The notes under the pieces are model-generated. The model saw nothing but the letters and a program-made list of their open reading frames with translations, ran no database searches and was not told the DNA's origin. Positions 1-12,300 of a stretch of DNA of 64,000 nucleotides are shown here, piece by piece. The stretch lies in NCBI RefSeq assembly GCF_028372415.1, contig NC_092874.1, positions 332,958,651 to 333,022,650 of the forward strand, read 5' to 3'. The translations under genes and the position numbers were made by a program. Origin of the DNA: Notamacropus eugenii (Eukaryota > Chordata > Mammalia > Diprotodontia > Macropodidae). Position 1 is the first letter of the stretch; every line of letters begins with the position of its first letter.

Positions 1-284
1 TATAGACAATTTAGAAAGCAATTTAGAACTTTACCCCCAAAGTCATTAAATTGCATATCCTTTGACCCAATACTGTAAGATCCAAAAAAGAAGAAAAGGA
101 TTCACATGTAAATAAATATAGCAACTTTTTTGTGGTGGAAGTCAGTAAGTGTTCATTAGGAGCATGTTATGTGCCAAGTCCTGTGTTAGGTGATGTAGAC
201 ACAAAGACAAAAATCAAACTGTCTCTTCCTTCAATAAGCTTACATTAGGAATGAGGAGGAGGAACAGAGGAGAAGTTGTTTTGG

Positions 285-1045
285 TTTTTTAAAATATAAT
301 TTAATTTTTCATTTTTAGCTCCAAGTTCCCTCCACCCCCTTTCTGACCCATTGAGAAAAGAAGAAATATGGCAACCATTATAAATATGAAGTCATGCAAA
401 ACATATTTTCACATTAGCCATGATCCAAAAAAAAAAAAAGAAAAAAAGCAAAGAAAATTTTAGAAAGGGAAAAAGTATGCTTCAATCTGTATTCTGAGAC
501 TATCAGCTCTCTCTCTGGAGCAGAAGAGCATTTACATCCTGAGTCTTAGAACACTGCACTGATCAGAGTAGCTAAGTTTTTTGCAGCTGATTATCCTGAC
601 AATACTGTGGTTATTGTGCACAATGTTTCCCTGGTTTTGCTCACTTCACTTTGCATTAGTTCATGTTAATATTTCCAGGTTTTTTCTGAAAGCATCACCT
701 TCATCATTACATACAGTACAACAGTATTCCATCACATTCATATACAACAACTTCTTCAGTCATTCCCTAATAAATAGATAACCCCTCAAGTTTCTAGTTT
801 TTGACACCACAGAAAGAGCTGCTATAAATATTTTTGTATACAGGGATCCTTTTCCCTTTTTATTTCATCTCCTTGAGCTATAAACTTAGTAATGGCATTT
901 CTGCGTTAAAGGGTATTCACAGTTTGATAGACCTTGGGCTTAGTTCCAAATTTTTCCCCAGAATGAGTGGCTCACTTCCAAACTCCACTGCCAGTGTATT
1001 AGTGTCCCTATTTTCCCACATCCCAGAGAAGTTTATAATCATATA
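285..1045 (-). mobile_element. L1 3' end (antisense copy)
   Basis: On the plus strand it reads T-rich tail, then 'agctccaagttccctccaccccc', 'gactatcagctctctctctgg', 'acaatgtttccctggttttgctcacttcact', 'aacagtattccatcacattcatatac', i.e. the complement of a marsupial L1 3' end through the end of ORF2. Confidence 0.8.
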
Positions 1046-1540
1046 GGATTTATGAACTGATGCTGAGTGAAAGGAGCAGAACCAGAAGAACTTTGTACAC
1101 AGCAACAACCACAGTGTGAGAGGATTTTTTCTGGTAGACTTAGAACTACAGTACTGCAATACAAGGACTTAAAAAATTCCCACAGTGTGCAAGGACTGTT
1201 TCTGATAGACTAAGCCCTTCACAGCAATGCAAGGACCTAAAACATTCCCAAAAGACTCTTGAGGCAAAATGCCATCCACATCCAGAAAAAGAACTATGGA
1301 ATTGGAACCCAGAATGAAGTAGACTATTTTCTCTTGTGTTATGTTTTGTCAGGTTTGGTTTCTCTCATTCTTTTCAATTCTTCTATGCAACATGACTAAT
1401 GTGAACATGTGTTTAATAAGAACGTATGTGCAGAACCCATATAAGATTGCATGCCATCTTGGGGAGGGGGAGAAAATTTAAGACTTATGAAAGTGATTGT
1501 TGAAAACCAAAATCAAATAAATTGATTTTAAAAAAAAAGT
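1046..1540 (+). mobile_element. L1 3' end (sense copy) with A-tail
   Basis: It reads 'tatgaactgatgctgagtgaaaggagcagaacc', 'gtacacagcaacaaccacagtgtgag', 'tgccatccacatccagaaaaagaac' and ends in an A-run at 1531-1538. It sits head-to-head with the antisense copy at 285-1045. The two overlap in L1 content, so they are two insertions rather than one twin-primed copy. Confidence 0.8.
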
Positions 1541-1543
1541 CTT

Positions 1544-1709
1544 GTCAGGATTTTCAGAAAATCAAGTTAAGTGTTTTTTATTATCGAAATTTTCATTTTT
1601 TTTAGTGCTCTTTTTCAAGGAAAATCAAATAATTTTTATTTTTGCAGATAGGAGAGAAGGCAGGGGCTGTTTTTGCTCTTTGCTATATGGTCAGTGTGTG
1701 GGATCAGAG
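1544..1709. repeat. Inverted repeat, left arm
   Basis: GTCAGGATTTTCAGAAAATC ... AGTGCTCTTTTTCAAGGAAA ... TTGCTATATGGTCAG recur in reverse complement at 2916-3081. By eye the arms match at most positions, with scattered substitutions and small gaps. Confidence 0.85.
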
Positions 1710-1734
1710 GTTTGCCATTTCGTCCTCTACTGGA

Positions 1735-2125
1735 TAAAAGCAAAGAGAGGTTAAGGAACTCGCCCAGGGTCACACAGCTAGCGTCTGAGACTAGATCTGA
1801 GCTCAGTTCTTCTTAATTCTAGGCCAATGCTCTATCATCTGAACCACCTAAGCTGCCACTCTACTACGTGCCAGGCAACGGCTAAGTGCTTTACAAATAT
1901 GATTTCATTTGACCCTCACAACAACCCTGAGAGGTAGGTGCTATTATAATCCCTATTAAGTAGGGAAGTAGGTGCTATTGTGTCCACAACTGAGGAAACT
2001 GAGGCGGTCTGAGTTGAGGTTGTGACTTAACCAGAGTCACACACATAGTAAGTGTCTGAGGCAGAATCTCAACTCAGGTCTTTCTGATTCCAGGTCTAGC
2101 ATTCTAAGCTCTGTACCATCTAGCT
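1735..2125 (-). mobile_element. Two MIR-type SINE copies
   Basis: 1735-1860 has GGTTAAGGAACTCGCCCAGG and CACACAGCTAG. 1865-2125 has TACGTGCCAGGCA, the 'ttgaccctcacaacaaccctgagaggtaggt' block and 'gaggaaactgaggc'. Both are antisense copies on the plus strand. Confidence 0.75.
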
Positions 2126-2915
2126 TCAAGAGATAGTGAGGGCCCCAGTGAGGGCAGTGACCACATAAGTGGAGAGAAAGGAATGAATGGGAGACATCAA
2201 AGAAGTAGAGCCAACAAGACTTGTGGTCTGAATAATAACAGACGGAAGGAAAACAATAAGATTACTCAGAGGTTTTGAACCTTGGTAGCTATAAAGAGGA
2301 CAGTGATAACGTTCCCAGGCAAGTCCCTAGGATTATAAACTGGAGATGAACTGCCAGTCTGCATCATGGCAGAGAATTCCCACAGGAATAAAATGGAAAG
2401 TTGCCACTTTATTGATTGATCTGCACATCAATTAAAACAAAGGTCTGGCCCTCCCCCCCCAAAAAAGAGTGATTAGTGGGGGTAACAAGGAATAACTCAG
2501 GGCTAATGTGCAGCTAGAAAAGAGAGGCTCCAAGTTCAAATCCTGATTCTGTCATCTATGTGACACTCCACTAAATCACTTACCTAATCTCTTTGGCCCT
2601 CACTTTCCTCATCTGTAATGTAAGCTTCTGAGGTCCCTCTTTTCAATTCTAAATCTATGATTTTATGAGCCTAGACTTTTAGTATCAACCAACAATTTTT
2701 ATACTTAAAATTTCCACCTCCACCACATCTTTTGAACAAGACAAAGTCAACAGACTTAAACTCTATCTCTGCTTCTGCATACAGTTTGGTAGTATAAAAT
2801 AAGCAGGTAGTGTAAAATAAGCAGGCAGCAGAAAGAACTCAAGAGGCCTGCCCAAGTCACAACCTGGATGGAGCATCTCCCATAATCATTCACAATATCT
2901 GAGGTGTCTCATGCA

Positions 2916-3081
2916 CTCTGATCTCACACACTCTGACCATATAGCAAAGTGGGAAAATAAGCCCTGTCTTCTCTCCTATCTGTAAAAATAACAATTATTT
3001 GATTTTCCTTGAAAAAGAGCACTATAAAATGGAAATTTCAATACTAAAGAACACTAACTTGATTTTCTGAAAATCCTGACG
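2916..3081. repeat. Inverted repeat, right arm
   Basis: Reverse complement of 1544-1709. It contains CTGACCATATAGCAAAG, TTTCCTTGAAAAAGAGCACT and GATTTTCTGAAAATCCTGAC. The spacer of about 1.2 kb holds SINEs. Confidence 0.85.
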
Positions 3082-3291
3082 AGAATTTTCAAATCCTATT
3101 CCTTCTTAAAACAGTAATAACAACTGAGAGTGAGTAAGGCATGAGTCAAAGCAGTTCATTTTTCAGTTCTGCTGATAAGATACGTAAAAAACTATACTTT
3201 AAAAATCACATCTTGAAAAATAAGAAATTCCTCATTACCCTGATTCTATGATGGCAAACATATCTCCAGCAATCATTTAAAATGAGTTTAC

Positions 3292-3389
3292 CTTTGTTCT
3301 GAAAGTACATCTGCAGGAAATAACAGATGTGCGAGAACAAGGCCCACATTCTCCTTCATGGCAGAGGTTTTCACATGTATGAATGAAAT
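3292..3389 (-). CDS. NFX1: NFX1 coding exon 10, NF-X1 zinc finger (last exon in window)
   Basis: The exon encodes [20 protein letters not shown] and [13 protein letters not shown], matching human [20 protein letters not shown]. The acceptor is TTATTAG|AT. The donor is AAAG|GTAAAC, leaving phase 0. The next human block (ELPCTSLKSED) was not found in 1-3290, so the following exon is beyond the window start. Confidence 0.95.
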
Positions 3390-6300
3390 CTAATAAAAAT
3401 TAAAATCTCACATTAAAATTTTTAACTATTAATTCAGTCATCCAACTACTGCTTATAAGTCAAACTGTAATTTCTTTCAAAACAAAGGAGAAAAGATAAT
3501 ACTTAATAAGTAATAAGGGGTATTATTAGAAAATAATACTACCTTCACTATGAGATGCAATCACTGTATTAGATTTTTTGCTTGTTTTTCTTTAGCAAGA
3601 AGGTTTTATGGGGGAGGGATAAAACATAATAACAAAGGAAACAAATAAACATTAAAAACAAAAAAAAATACTACCTCTGTGACCCCAGGGCAACCACTTT
3701 CTCTTACACGTCCTCTGTTCTCGTATCTACAAAATGAGAGTAGGACTACAAGATCTCTGTGGTCTCTTCCAGCTCTAAATCTATAACTTTAATCCTATAA
3801 AATAATCCCCCAAGCCCTCACCCTACAATTTTTTTAAAAATTCTATTGACGTACCCCCCAAATTTATTCACCTATATCCATCCCAAACTTGCTCTACTTC
3901 CTCATCAAGACAACATGCAAAGAAGATAACAGCCCCAATTCAGTTTCTCCCACCTCCCTGGGAAATGCCCCAGATTTACAGGGGTGGGGAACCTGTGGCC
4001 TTGAGGCCACATGTAGCCCTCTAGGTCCTCAAGTGCAGCCCTTTGACTGAATCCAAACTTCAAAGAACACTTGTTTGGATCAGAGCAGTCCCACAAATTG
4101 AAAGGGCTATTTTGTGAGGGAGAAAGTTCCCTCACTGATAAGGGTTAAGCAAAGGTTGGCAAACACTTAACATGAATATTCTTTTTGCTGTACGGGTCTG
4201 TCTATGGGACTGGGGAAGGGCACCTCCCTCCCTCTCTGCCAGAACAAACTGCAAACAGAAAGACCTATGTAATCTACAAATCTAAGTAAGGACGACGCAT
4301 ATATTCACATAGTTGTCTATCTTACAGCTGAGTCACTCTCCTCTCCAAGAATGCACTGATCTCAAAAGTATTTGAGTAAGACCTTCAGAGCATCTACAAT
4401 CTGGCCCAATTCCTGTTTCCTAAAGACTGAAATTATCCAAAGTATCCAGAAAAACTTTAAAGAAATAGTCTGCCACCTGCTTCTCACCATAATTTTCAAT
4501 ATTTCTACTATCACTATTACTACTCCTAACAGTAGGAGGGACAGGGACTGGACCTATGATGTCATTGCTATGGGGAAAGCCCGAGTGAGGAATCACCCTC
4601 TGCCAACACAGATTGGCTTTTCTAAAATTCAGAGTCTTAGAGAACTAACTAGAGAAATGTCAGTTGAAGTGACAGACTCAGGTTCACGGAGCCAGTGTGA
4701 CCAATAGCAGTACTCGTAGCTAGCTCATTCTGGCGTCTCTCTCCACTACAGCACACATAACATTTTACACAGCATCTCAGCAGGACTGAAGTGGCATCAA
4801 TAAAACTTATTTTACAAAAAAAGACTGAATAATGGAACTCATGGTTTGCTCAGTAAGTGCTTATTATCTAAGCTTACACATGACTGCTATGAACTCTCAA
4901 ACTTTGACCTTTTCCAATATGATATCTCTCATTATCTGTATGAGACCCAGTACCTCTTTTTATCTATCTTTTCTATGATTTACAAAACACAGACTATATC
5001 AACCTCAACTGCAAGGCAATCTTTTTACAGTGTGTCTGCTAGAAGCAGAACAGCCATAGTTTAATTGTATTTGGGACATAGATTTATTCACAAGATATCC
5101 AGAGCCATACTGTTCAAAATCCAGATACATTTAACCTTCTAAAACACTGTTTATGCAAGGAAACTTGAAGTCTCATAGTCAGAAGAGCTTATAACAAAGT
5201 AGTCTGCTGAGAGAAATTATAGTTCCACCTAGAACATTATCACAGCCTAATAATTCAATGCTATGGGTAAAATATCTGTGAATAAAAAAGGAAAATTATT
5301 TGAGTAAATGGGATACAACTTAGAGAACTGTGCGTGTTTGGAAAGAAAATGGTACAATGACGATTTCTTTCAAATACTTATAGAAACATCTGTCTACTAA
5401 AATGTGATATTCCACTTGGCTTTTTCACACTGCCACACATTTTAACCTTTAAAGATAATGAATGTCATTTACTTACCAAAGGAGCCACAAGATAGAGGTT
5501 TGCCACATATTTTTCCACATGATGGTATGGGATCCAAACATGTTTTCCGTTCAACACATCCAAGTTCGAGTAATTTGCTAAGAGGAGTCTGACCACAAGG
5601 GCACGTTTGCACTAACTGTGGAAGTCGTGGACACAACTGGCAGGCCTGAGGGTGGCATAACTGTGAACACGTATGGTTCCCACATTTCAATTTCCTGTTA
5701 AGAAAAACAATAGACTATGACATGACTATTAATAAGATGCAATTTTACTGTTTATATTTAAGATGAAATAAAGCCTTACTTGCCACATATCTTTAAACAA
5801 CTGAAGTCTCCAAATTCATCAGACTGTCCTACGTTGGTTCCACATAATACATCTTGGGAAGTGGCCCCACAGTAGCACACTTAAACAAAATAATTTCAGA
5901 AATGAGTTCCAACACAATAAACATAACAAAAACAAATTTTTTAAAAAGGAGATGCAAAAAATCTCAAGTTACCCAGAAAAACACAAAAAATACTCATTGG
6001 TGTTTTGTTACAGAAGAACCTATAAAGACTTTGGCATAAGACAATCCTCTGTGTTTAAGGAGTTCATAAATGGAAATACACGATAAGTTGTAGAGAAGAT
6101 ACATTGGTAGAGAAAGTTCCTTATTGGTAACTCCCTACAATGATGAATTCACTGGCCTACTTGAAGAAAAAAAATTTCTGGCAATACTAAATGGACCATG
6201 TTACATAACCCTTTCATCAATAACAGAGTTCTCAAAGATAGCATTATAGTAAGGGATCAACACATCTTTCTAAAATTCAAAGTTCTAATCATGTTATTAT

Positions 6301-9300
6301 GTGACAAATATACTAAAGCATTTTGATATAAAATCTTATACTTCACTAACTCCAAATTTTAGTCATATGAATTTTCAATGAATAAAAAAAAAGTACTCTT
6401 CCTGCTTGCATGTTGTAAGATGCATCCAGACTACAATTAGTACTTTTTTAATGCTAAATGCTCAAGAAATTAAGCGCTCAGTTTCCTGTGTTTAGCAATT
6501 CATTTTTTTTCATGTTAAAGGATTTATGCTCCTGGTCACATTACAATATTACATAGCAATGTTATATAAAGCTATATGATTCTACTGGGAATTATATGTT
6601 CCATCAATTTATCTATCTTTTCAATCTAGCTGCCTTGGCAAAAAGTACATGAACCTGACAAGTTCTGGTCCTGAATATTTGTATTTTTAAAATTTCAATG
6701 TGTAAATTTGTAATGACAGCTTACACATCCTTCTAAAGAAATGTGGTTATTAGGTCCTTTAAAACTTTAAAAAAAAACCTCTTAGTTTCATTCTTTGTGT
6801 TTAATAAAGAAAAAATGCAGATGCTATTAGATTGAGAATATGATAAATACAAGTCATAAATAGCACTTTTAGGAAAAATAACAGACTTCATTCTGCTTTG
6901 TAATCTTAGTAAATTTTTGACAGAAACTAATGGGAAAACTTTCACAACAGAACAACTGTTATGTGGCATTCTCAGAAAATTAGATGATAATAAGACAGTA
7001 AGAGAATAAAAATACTTACCTTGACGTACTATAAGACGGCATGGTTGGCATGCACCTGCATGGCAAAGTTCGGCACAGTTGTGCTTACCACAATTCAGAA
7101 TATTGCCACACACATTAGAACAGTGAATTGAGGTGGACTGACCACAGCGAACTGAATGACTGGATATAACAAATATCATATTAGCAAATATCTCACTTCC
7201 AATTAATATCACTTAAAATCACAGTCTATAACCCAGGTGAACATGATGTAGCATTTACCAAAAATCTTACAGGCTCTCTTCCTAATCCTGTCTGTAGTGT
7301 ACTGGATGTGTCTCCATTTTTCTCCTTTCCACCTTACGCTATCATATTTAATTATTCACTTAAAAGATCAGTAGACCACAGATAGAAAACTGAAGGGGAC
7401 CTAAGAGTTCATCAGCCCTAAGACTGAGAGATTTTAAGTGACATGCCCAAAATCACTGGGCTAGCAAATAACAGAAGCAGACAATGATCCAGGACCTCTG
7501 ATGGTTAACAAGGCACTTTTCCCCACAGCACCAGCTACCTTTTGGTGAACTTACACAATATGTATTTCTTTGAAATGTACTTTTTTTTTTTTTTTAACCA
7601 AATACTTACTGCACTTACAAAAATGACACCTTCCCCTATGCTTGATGGTAACCATGATAATGCAGCATCCCAAGGGGTGAAAGCAGCCAGAATGTAGAAG
7701 GTAGCCAACAGCTAGACTACGCAACAACACTTGCTGCCTTAGTTTTGAAGGAAAGCTGTGATGAAGGTCAATCATGGAACATCTGCAACCTTAACGTCGC
7801 AGGTGACCCAAGGGTTACTAGAAGAAAGGACCATTATGGGGGAAACCAGGCAGCAGCCTGCTCTAACAAGGACATGTGTGTGAAAAGTGGCCCAAAATAA
7901 GTCCAGGACATGTATGACTAGAAAAGGAGGTTGGCTAGTCACATGGCAATAACGAAAGGCACCAAATGGACGGCTGAGGGGTTCTCCTAAGACACTAAGA
8001 GAACCAAAATGATGGATGGTTCCCCTTTGAAGGATTATAGAACAGGACGGATAAGAAGCCCACACAAAGGATGGAGGAGGTGATGGGCTCTGTGAAGGGA
8101 GGTCCACCCTGCTCGAGGTATGTCCATCTAAGTCCTAGTCTGGAAGATGATCAGGGCAGGCCTCTGACATGTCTTTTGTGTCATTATGGGCACAGGTAAG
8201 AAATGTGAGGGCAACAAAAGTGACAATGACTGATTTGTATTTATGAAAGAATCTATGTCCATCCGGACACAAGGTTTCTACTGACTACGATATAAGATGC
8301 TGTTCCTGGTCCCATTTGATTAACATTTTAATCAATGAAGGCATTGACAACATGCTTTTTCAATTAAATAATGCCTGGATGATGGAAAGAATAACTGTTA
8401 GTATGTTAGATGAATGAAAGAATATCTCTAAACTTAAAAAATGTTTCTTTCCTTAGGTTAAAAAAACCCAACAACTAAACAAGTAAAGGGCAGGAGAGAT
8501 GTAACTAGAAAGCTGTTTGTATAGAGAAGACAATGTACATACACTGTTGTTGACTTGACAGTGACCTAAAAGAGCCAGCAGTGTAAAGTATCTGCTCAAA
8601 GACATAATGAGGCCACATTAATGGTGCACCATCCACACAAAGGAAAGGGAGAGTACCACTGTATTCTGTGACAGTCCAACTACATTTATAATATTATTTT
8701 TCTGTTCTGGAAGTCACATTGTTAGAGGCATGCTGACAAATTGTAAGAGTATCTGGGAGGCCCATTAGGATAGTACGGGGCTTAAAACCATGCCACATAA
8801 GGAACGGTTGAAGGAACTAGGTATGTTAAGCCTGATACAGAGAAGTCTTAAGGGAAATTTAATAGTTGACTTCTTATATCTAAAGAGATATAATGTGGAA
8901 AGGTGACTTAATCTCTTTGGTTCAAGAATAATGAACTAGGACCAATGGGTAGACATTACAAGGAAGAAGATTTCAGCTAAGGTAGAACTCCCTAAGAATT
9001 AGAGTTGTCAGAAAAAGATAGGCATTTCTTCATAAATATGTTCCTCCACCAATGGAAGTATTTAAGCAGAAGCTGGACAACTTGGCAAAAATACTATAGT
9101 GTAGCCTAGGTAAGAGATAGACTCCTTAAGCCAAATGCCTCTTCCAATTCTGGTATTTTCTGATTCTTCAGAGAAGTGAAGAGTCCTCTTAAAATAATAA
9201 CAACTTCCTAATCAATCTGTTTCATATGCTTAGATTTTTGTGTATCAGGTTTGCTTAAATTAAGTCACATGTATATAAAACATCTTGTGTGAAGGTGGAG

Positions 9301-12300
9301 AGGTAGTGTGGTGTAGTAAATAGAGAAATGCCAGAGAACACCTGGGTTCGAGTGTAGCCTCTGACATACTGGCTGAGTGACCCTAGGCAAGTCAATTAAT
9401 CTCTCAGTGCACAATTCTCTTAAGACTGTAAGCTGCAGAGAAGGTGCTGATCCTTGTTCCTACAGGGGATTTCCATATACAGAAATTCCCTGTATCAATG
9501 AAATCACAAGCCAAGCCCTAGTCCCTATCACCCTTTGGGAAGGATGCCTTGCAGTAAACTGTTCCTTTGGCCTGTCCAAATAACACAGGTCCTTGTGACC
9601 TGTACATTGTACTATGTACACTGATAGAATCTCAGCCTTTATCAGTTTTGAGTCAGTCAAAGTTTCTTTGGGATATATAACCTTTGAGAAAACTGGGGCA
9701 ATCAAAGAGACAGGATGGTGGGTGTCAATTATTTGGATGCTACTTGCATGAACTACTCTAGACACTGCACAGATACTTTAGTATTTTCATTTCTATTCCC
9801 GATATCTTCACAGTACTATCTAACCTCCCCTTTTGTAAAGAATTCCCTCTTTAACATAACATGTAAGGATGTCATGTCATGTAATGCTTATGTAATGTTT
9901 ACATGCCATGACACATAAGTCTTAGGAGGATGTCTGAGGCCCACAGAGGTTAAATGACTCACCTAGCTTCAAAGAGCTAGAGAATATAAGTGCTCAGGCT
10001 ACTTCTTATGAACAGGAACAATATAAACTCATCCTCAACGAAGTTATTAAGGATACATATTCTTAGATATCTCAAAGATACACCCAATAAAATCTGTTAC
10101 AGAGGTCGCTGGATTAAATTTATTTAGACCAGATTCACAGACATGTATCCTTGTACCGAATAAAGAGTAAACTGTCTTTCGAATGTGCTTGAAGTTCTTC
10201 AGGCCTTCACATCATTTAATAATGTACTTTATAACTAATAGCTGTCAACTGCTTAATGTCTGCTGACAAGGAAAAAAACCTCAGCAAACTGTTCCTGTGC
10301 CCGTGTTTTTGTTACGATCAACAGATGGTTGATTAGAGATAACATAGTTTTGTAGAAAAAAACTGGATTTGGACTTGGGTACCTGAGAATGAGACCGAGC
10401 TCTACCATTTACCTGTGAAAGTTACTTATGTGAGCCTAATTCATCTGTACAATGCTGGTAATAACTGGACTGCTCACCCACAGGACTGCTGAGTCAAATA
10501 ATACAATCAGAAAATGTCACATAAATGTGAATTATAAGCATAGCAAAATGATCTCTCATCCTGGCAATATTTTGTTCTCAAGGCCAATTTCCACTGATTT
10601 TTTTTAAACATTGAGGAAATTTTAAAAATTATTATGTATCAAGGGTATGCAGTATGGTCTTGGACAAAACATATAGTACTTGAAGTCAGGAAGATCTGGG
10701 TCCAAACTTTCCTCTGCCACTTAACAGCTAAAGACAAGTCATTTGACGTCTCTGAGCCTCCAGTGAGGTATCTTAAAGTGAGAGGTGCAGTATTAGAGGC
10801 AATTCCCAAACCCAAAGTTCCTATACCTACAAAATCAGTCCCAAGACACATTCAAATGATTTGTGAACAAGAGTGCCAAAACAGATAAGAAAAGACCAAT
10901 TTACTGACTGTGTATGGATTCTGTGGGTATATCTGTCCACATATTTTTGCTGGTTTACTGAAACAATACTCAAAACCTCCTACAAAACCCAAGGTACTTT
11001 GTTACTATAAAAATTAGACTGAAACAAGTAAGCAATTTACTCTTTATAAGCAAACAGATTGCCCTCATGACCTATTATATTTTACAATATAACTTAAATT
11101 CACAAATAGAGATTAACTGAACAATTTCTTTTCTATAAAACAAAATTCTAATCTCACCTTGTTCGTCCACATTCACACGTCTTAGTCATAAAGGCAGGGC
11201 ATGATGGGCAAGGTCCTGGATGGCAAAGACTTAAAAAGAAATACAATGAACAAAGGATTATTTTGATAATTAATTCAATAACAACCCCCATAAATTCTAT
11301 TATAAAAGAGTGATAATGCAAATCAAATTTATTATTTGAAGTGTCCAATCAGAATTTGTCTACTCTTGATTCCTATTTAAATAAGAAATGCATTGTCAAT
11401 GTCACAGAGGTCCATGATCATAAAAACAGAGACTCTCTCAGCTTTCTGGGTGATCACTGAAGCACTTTAAACCTGTTCAGAGTTGGACCCACTTTATACA
11501 ACATAAAACCTCTTACCAGCCACTTACTCAACCAAGTGAAGGGAATACCCAACTGATGAGTTGTTAACAAGGATTCAAAGACCAAAAAAAAAAGGGGGGG
11601 GAATAATGGTTGGGTGACAGTATTGGTCTATAACAGGTAGGTCACAGTGGGAGAAAAGGGCTCAAGGGAAGAGAAAGAGACAAGTTTTGTGCTATAATGC
11701 CAAAATTTTGACCTCTAGCTTTACTATTTTACATACAAGATATGATATTAAGATAACGAATGATCTTTAAAAATTAATATGCACAAAGTTACACATTCAA
11801 AGAAGTGCTATCTCCTTCAAAGTAGGAACCATCAAGGTTACCTACGTATTATAATTATTCAAAACACACTTTTGGAATTGATCTTGGCATATTTTTCTGA
11901 ATATCCTCCATCTGGGGAGAAACCCTTGTCCTCTGAAGGTGGCTTTGCTTTTTTATAAAGAGACCAAAGGAGCCAAGTCTGTCTAATAAAATGATCAAGT
12001 TAAGTGTGCCTTTTTTTGCTTAAAAATATGATGTGAAAAATTAATTCACTGCTGCCAAATACAGTCAAAAGTTTGGGAGATAAGGTCAAATTTGGGAAGT
12101 GAACAGCTGATTAAGAAGATGGTGTCTGACTGTGACACTTGTTCTACAGCAATGGTTCTAAAGCATTTTTATATCATGAACCCCTCTGACAGTCTGATAA
12201 TGCTTATGAACCCCTTCTCAGAATAGTTTTTTTTTTAATGCATAAAACAGAATAAATAGAATCACAGAAAAAACTAATTATACAGAAATACAGTCACCAA

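Larger units (their letters stand above)
1..3291 (-). other. NFX1: NFX1 intron 10 (partial)
   Basis: It begins outside the window. It holds two L1 3' fragments in opposite orientations (285-1045 and 1046-1540), a long inverted repeat (1544-1709 with 2916-3081), two MIR-type SINEs in minus sense (1735-1860 and 1865-2125) and one in plus sense (2505-2670). No NFX1 exon was found. Confidence 0.7.
7160..11157 (-). other. NFX1: NFX1 intron 6
   Basis: It holds an MIR-type SINE in minus sense (7380-7545), an RTE-like tail (7640-8170), an L3/CR1 fragment (8780-9170), a longer SINE (9297-9545), and MIR-type SINEs near 10335-10530 and 10640-10790. The stretches 8180-8780, 9560-10330 and 10800-11150 are unassigned. 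Confidence 0.65.
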
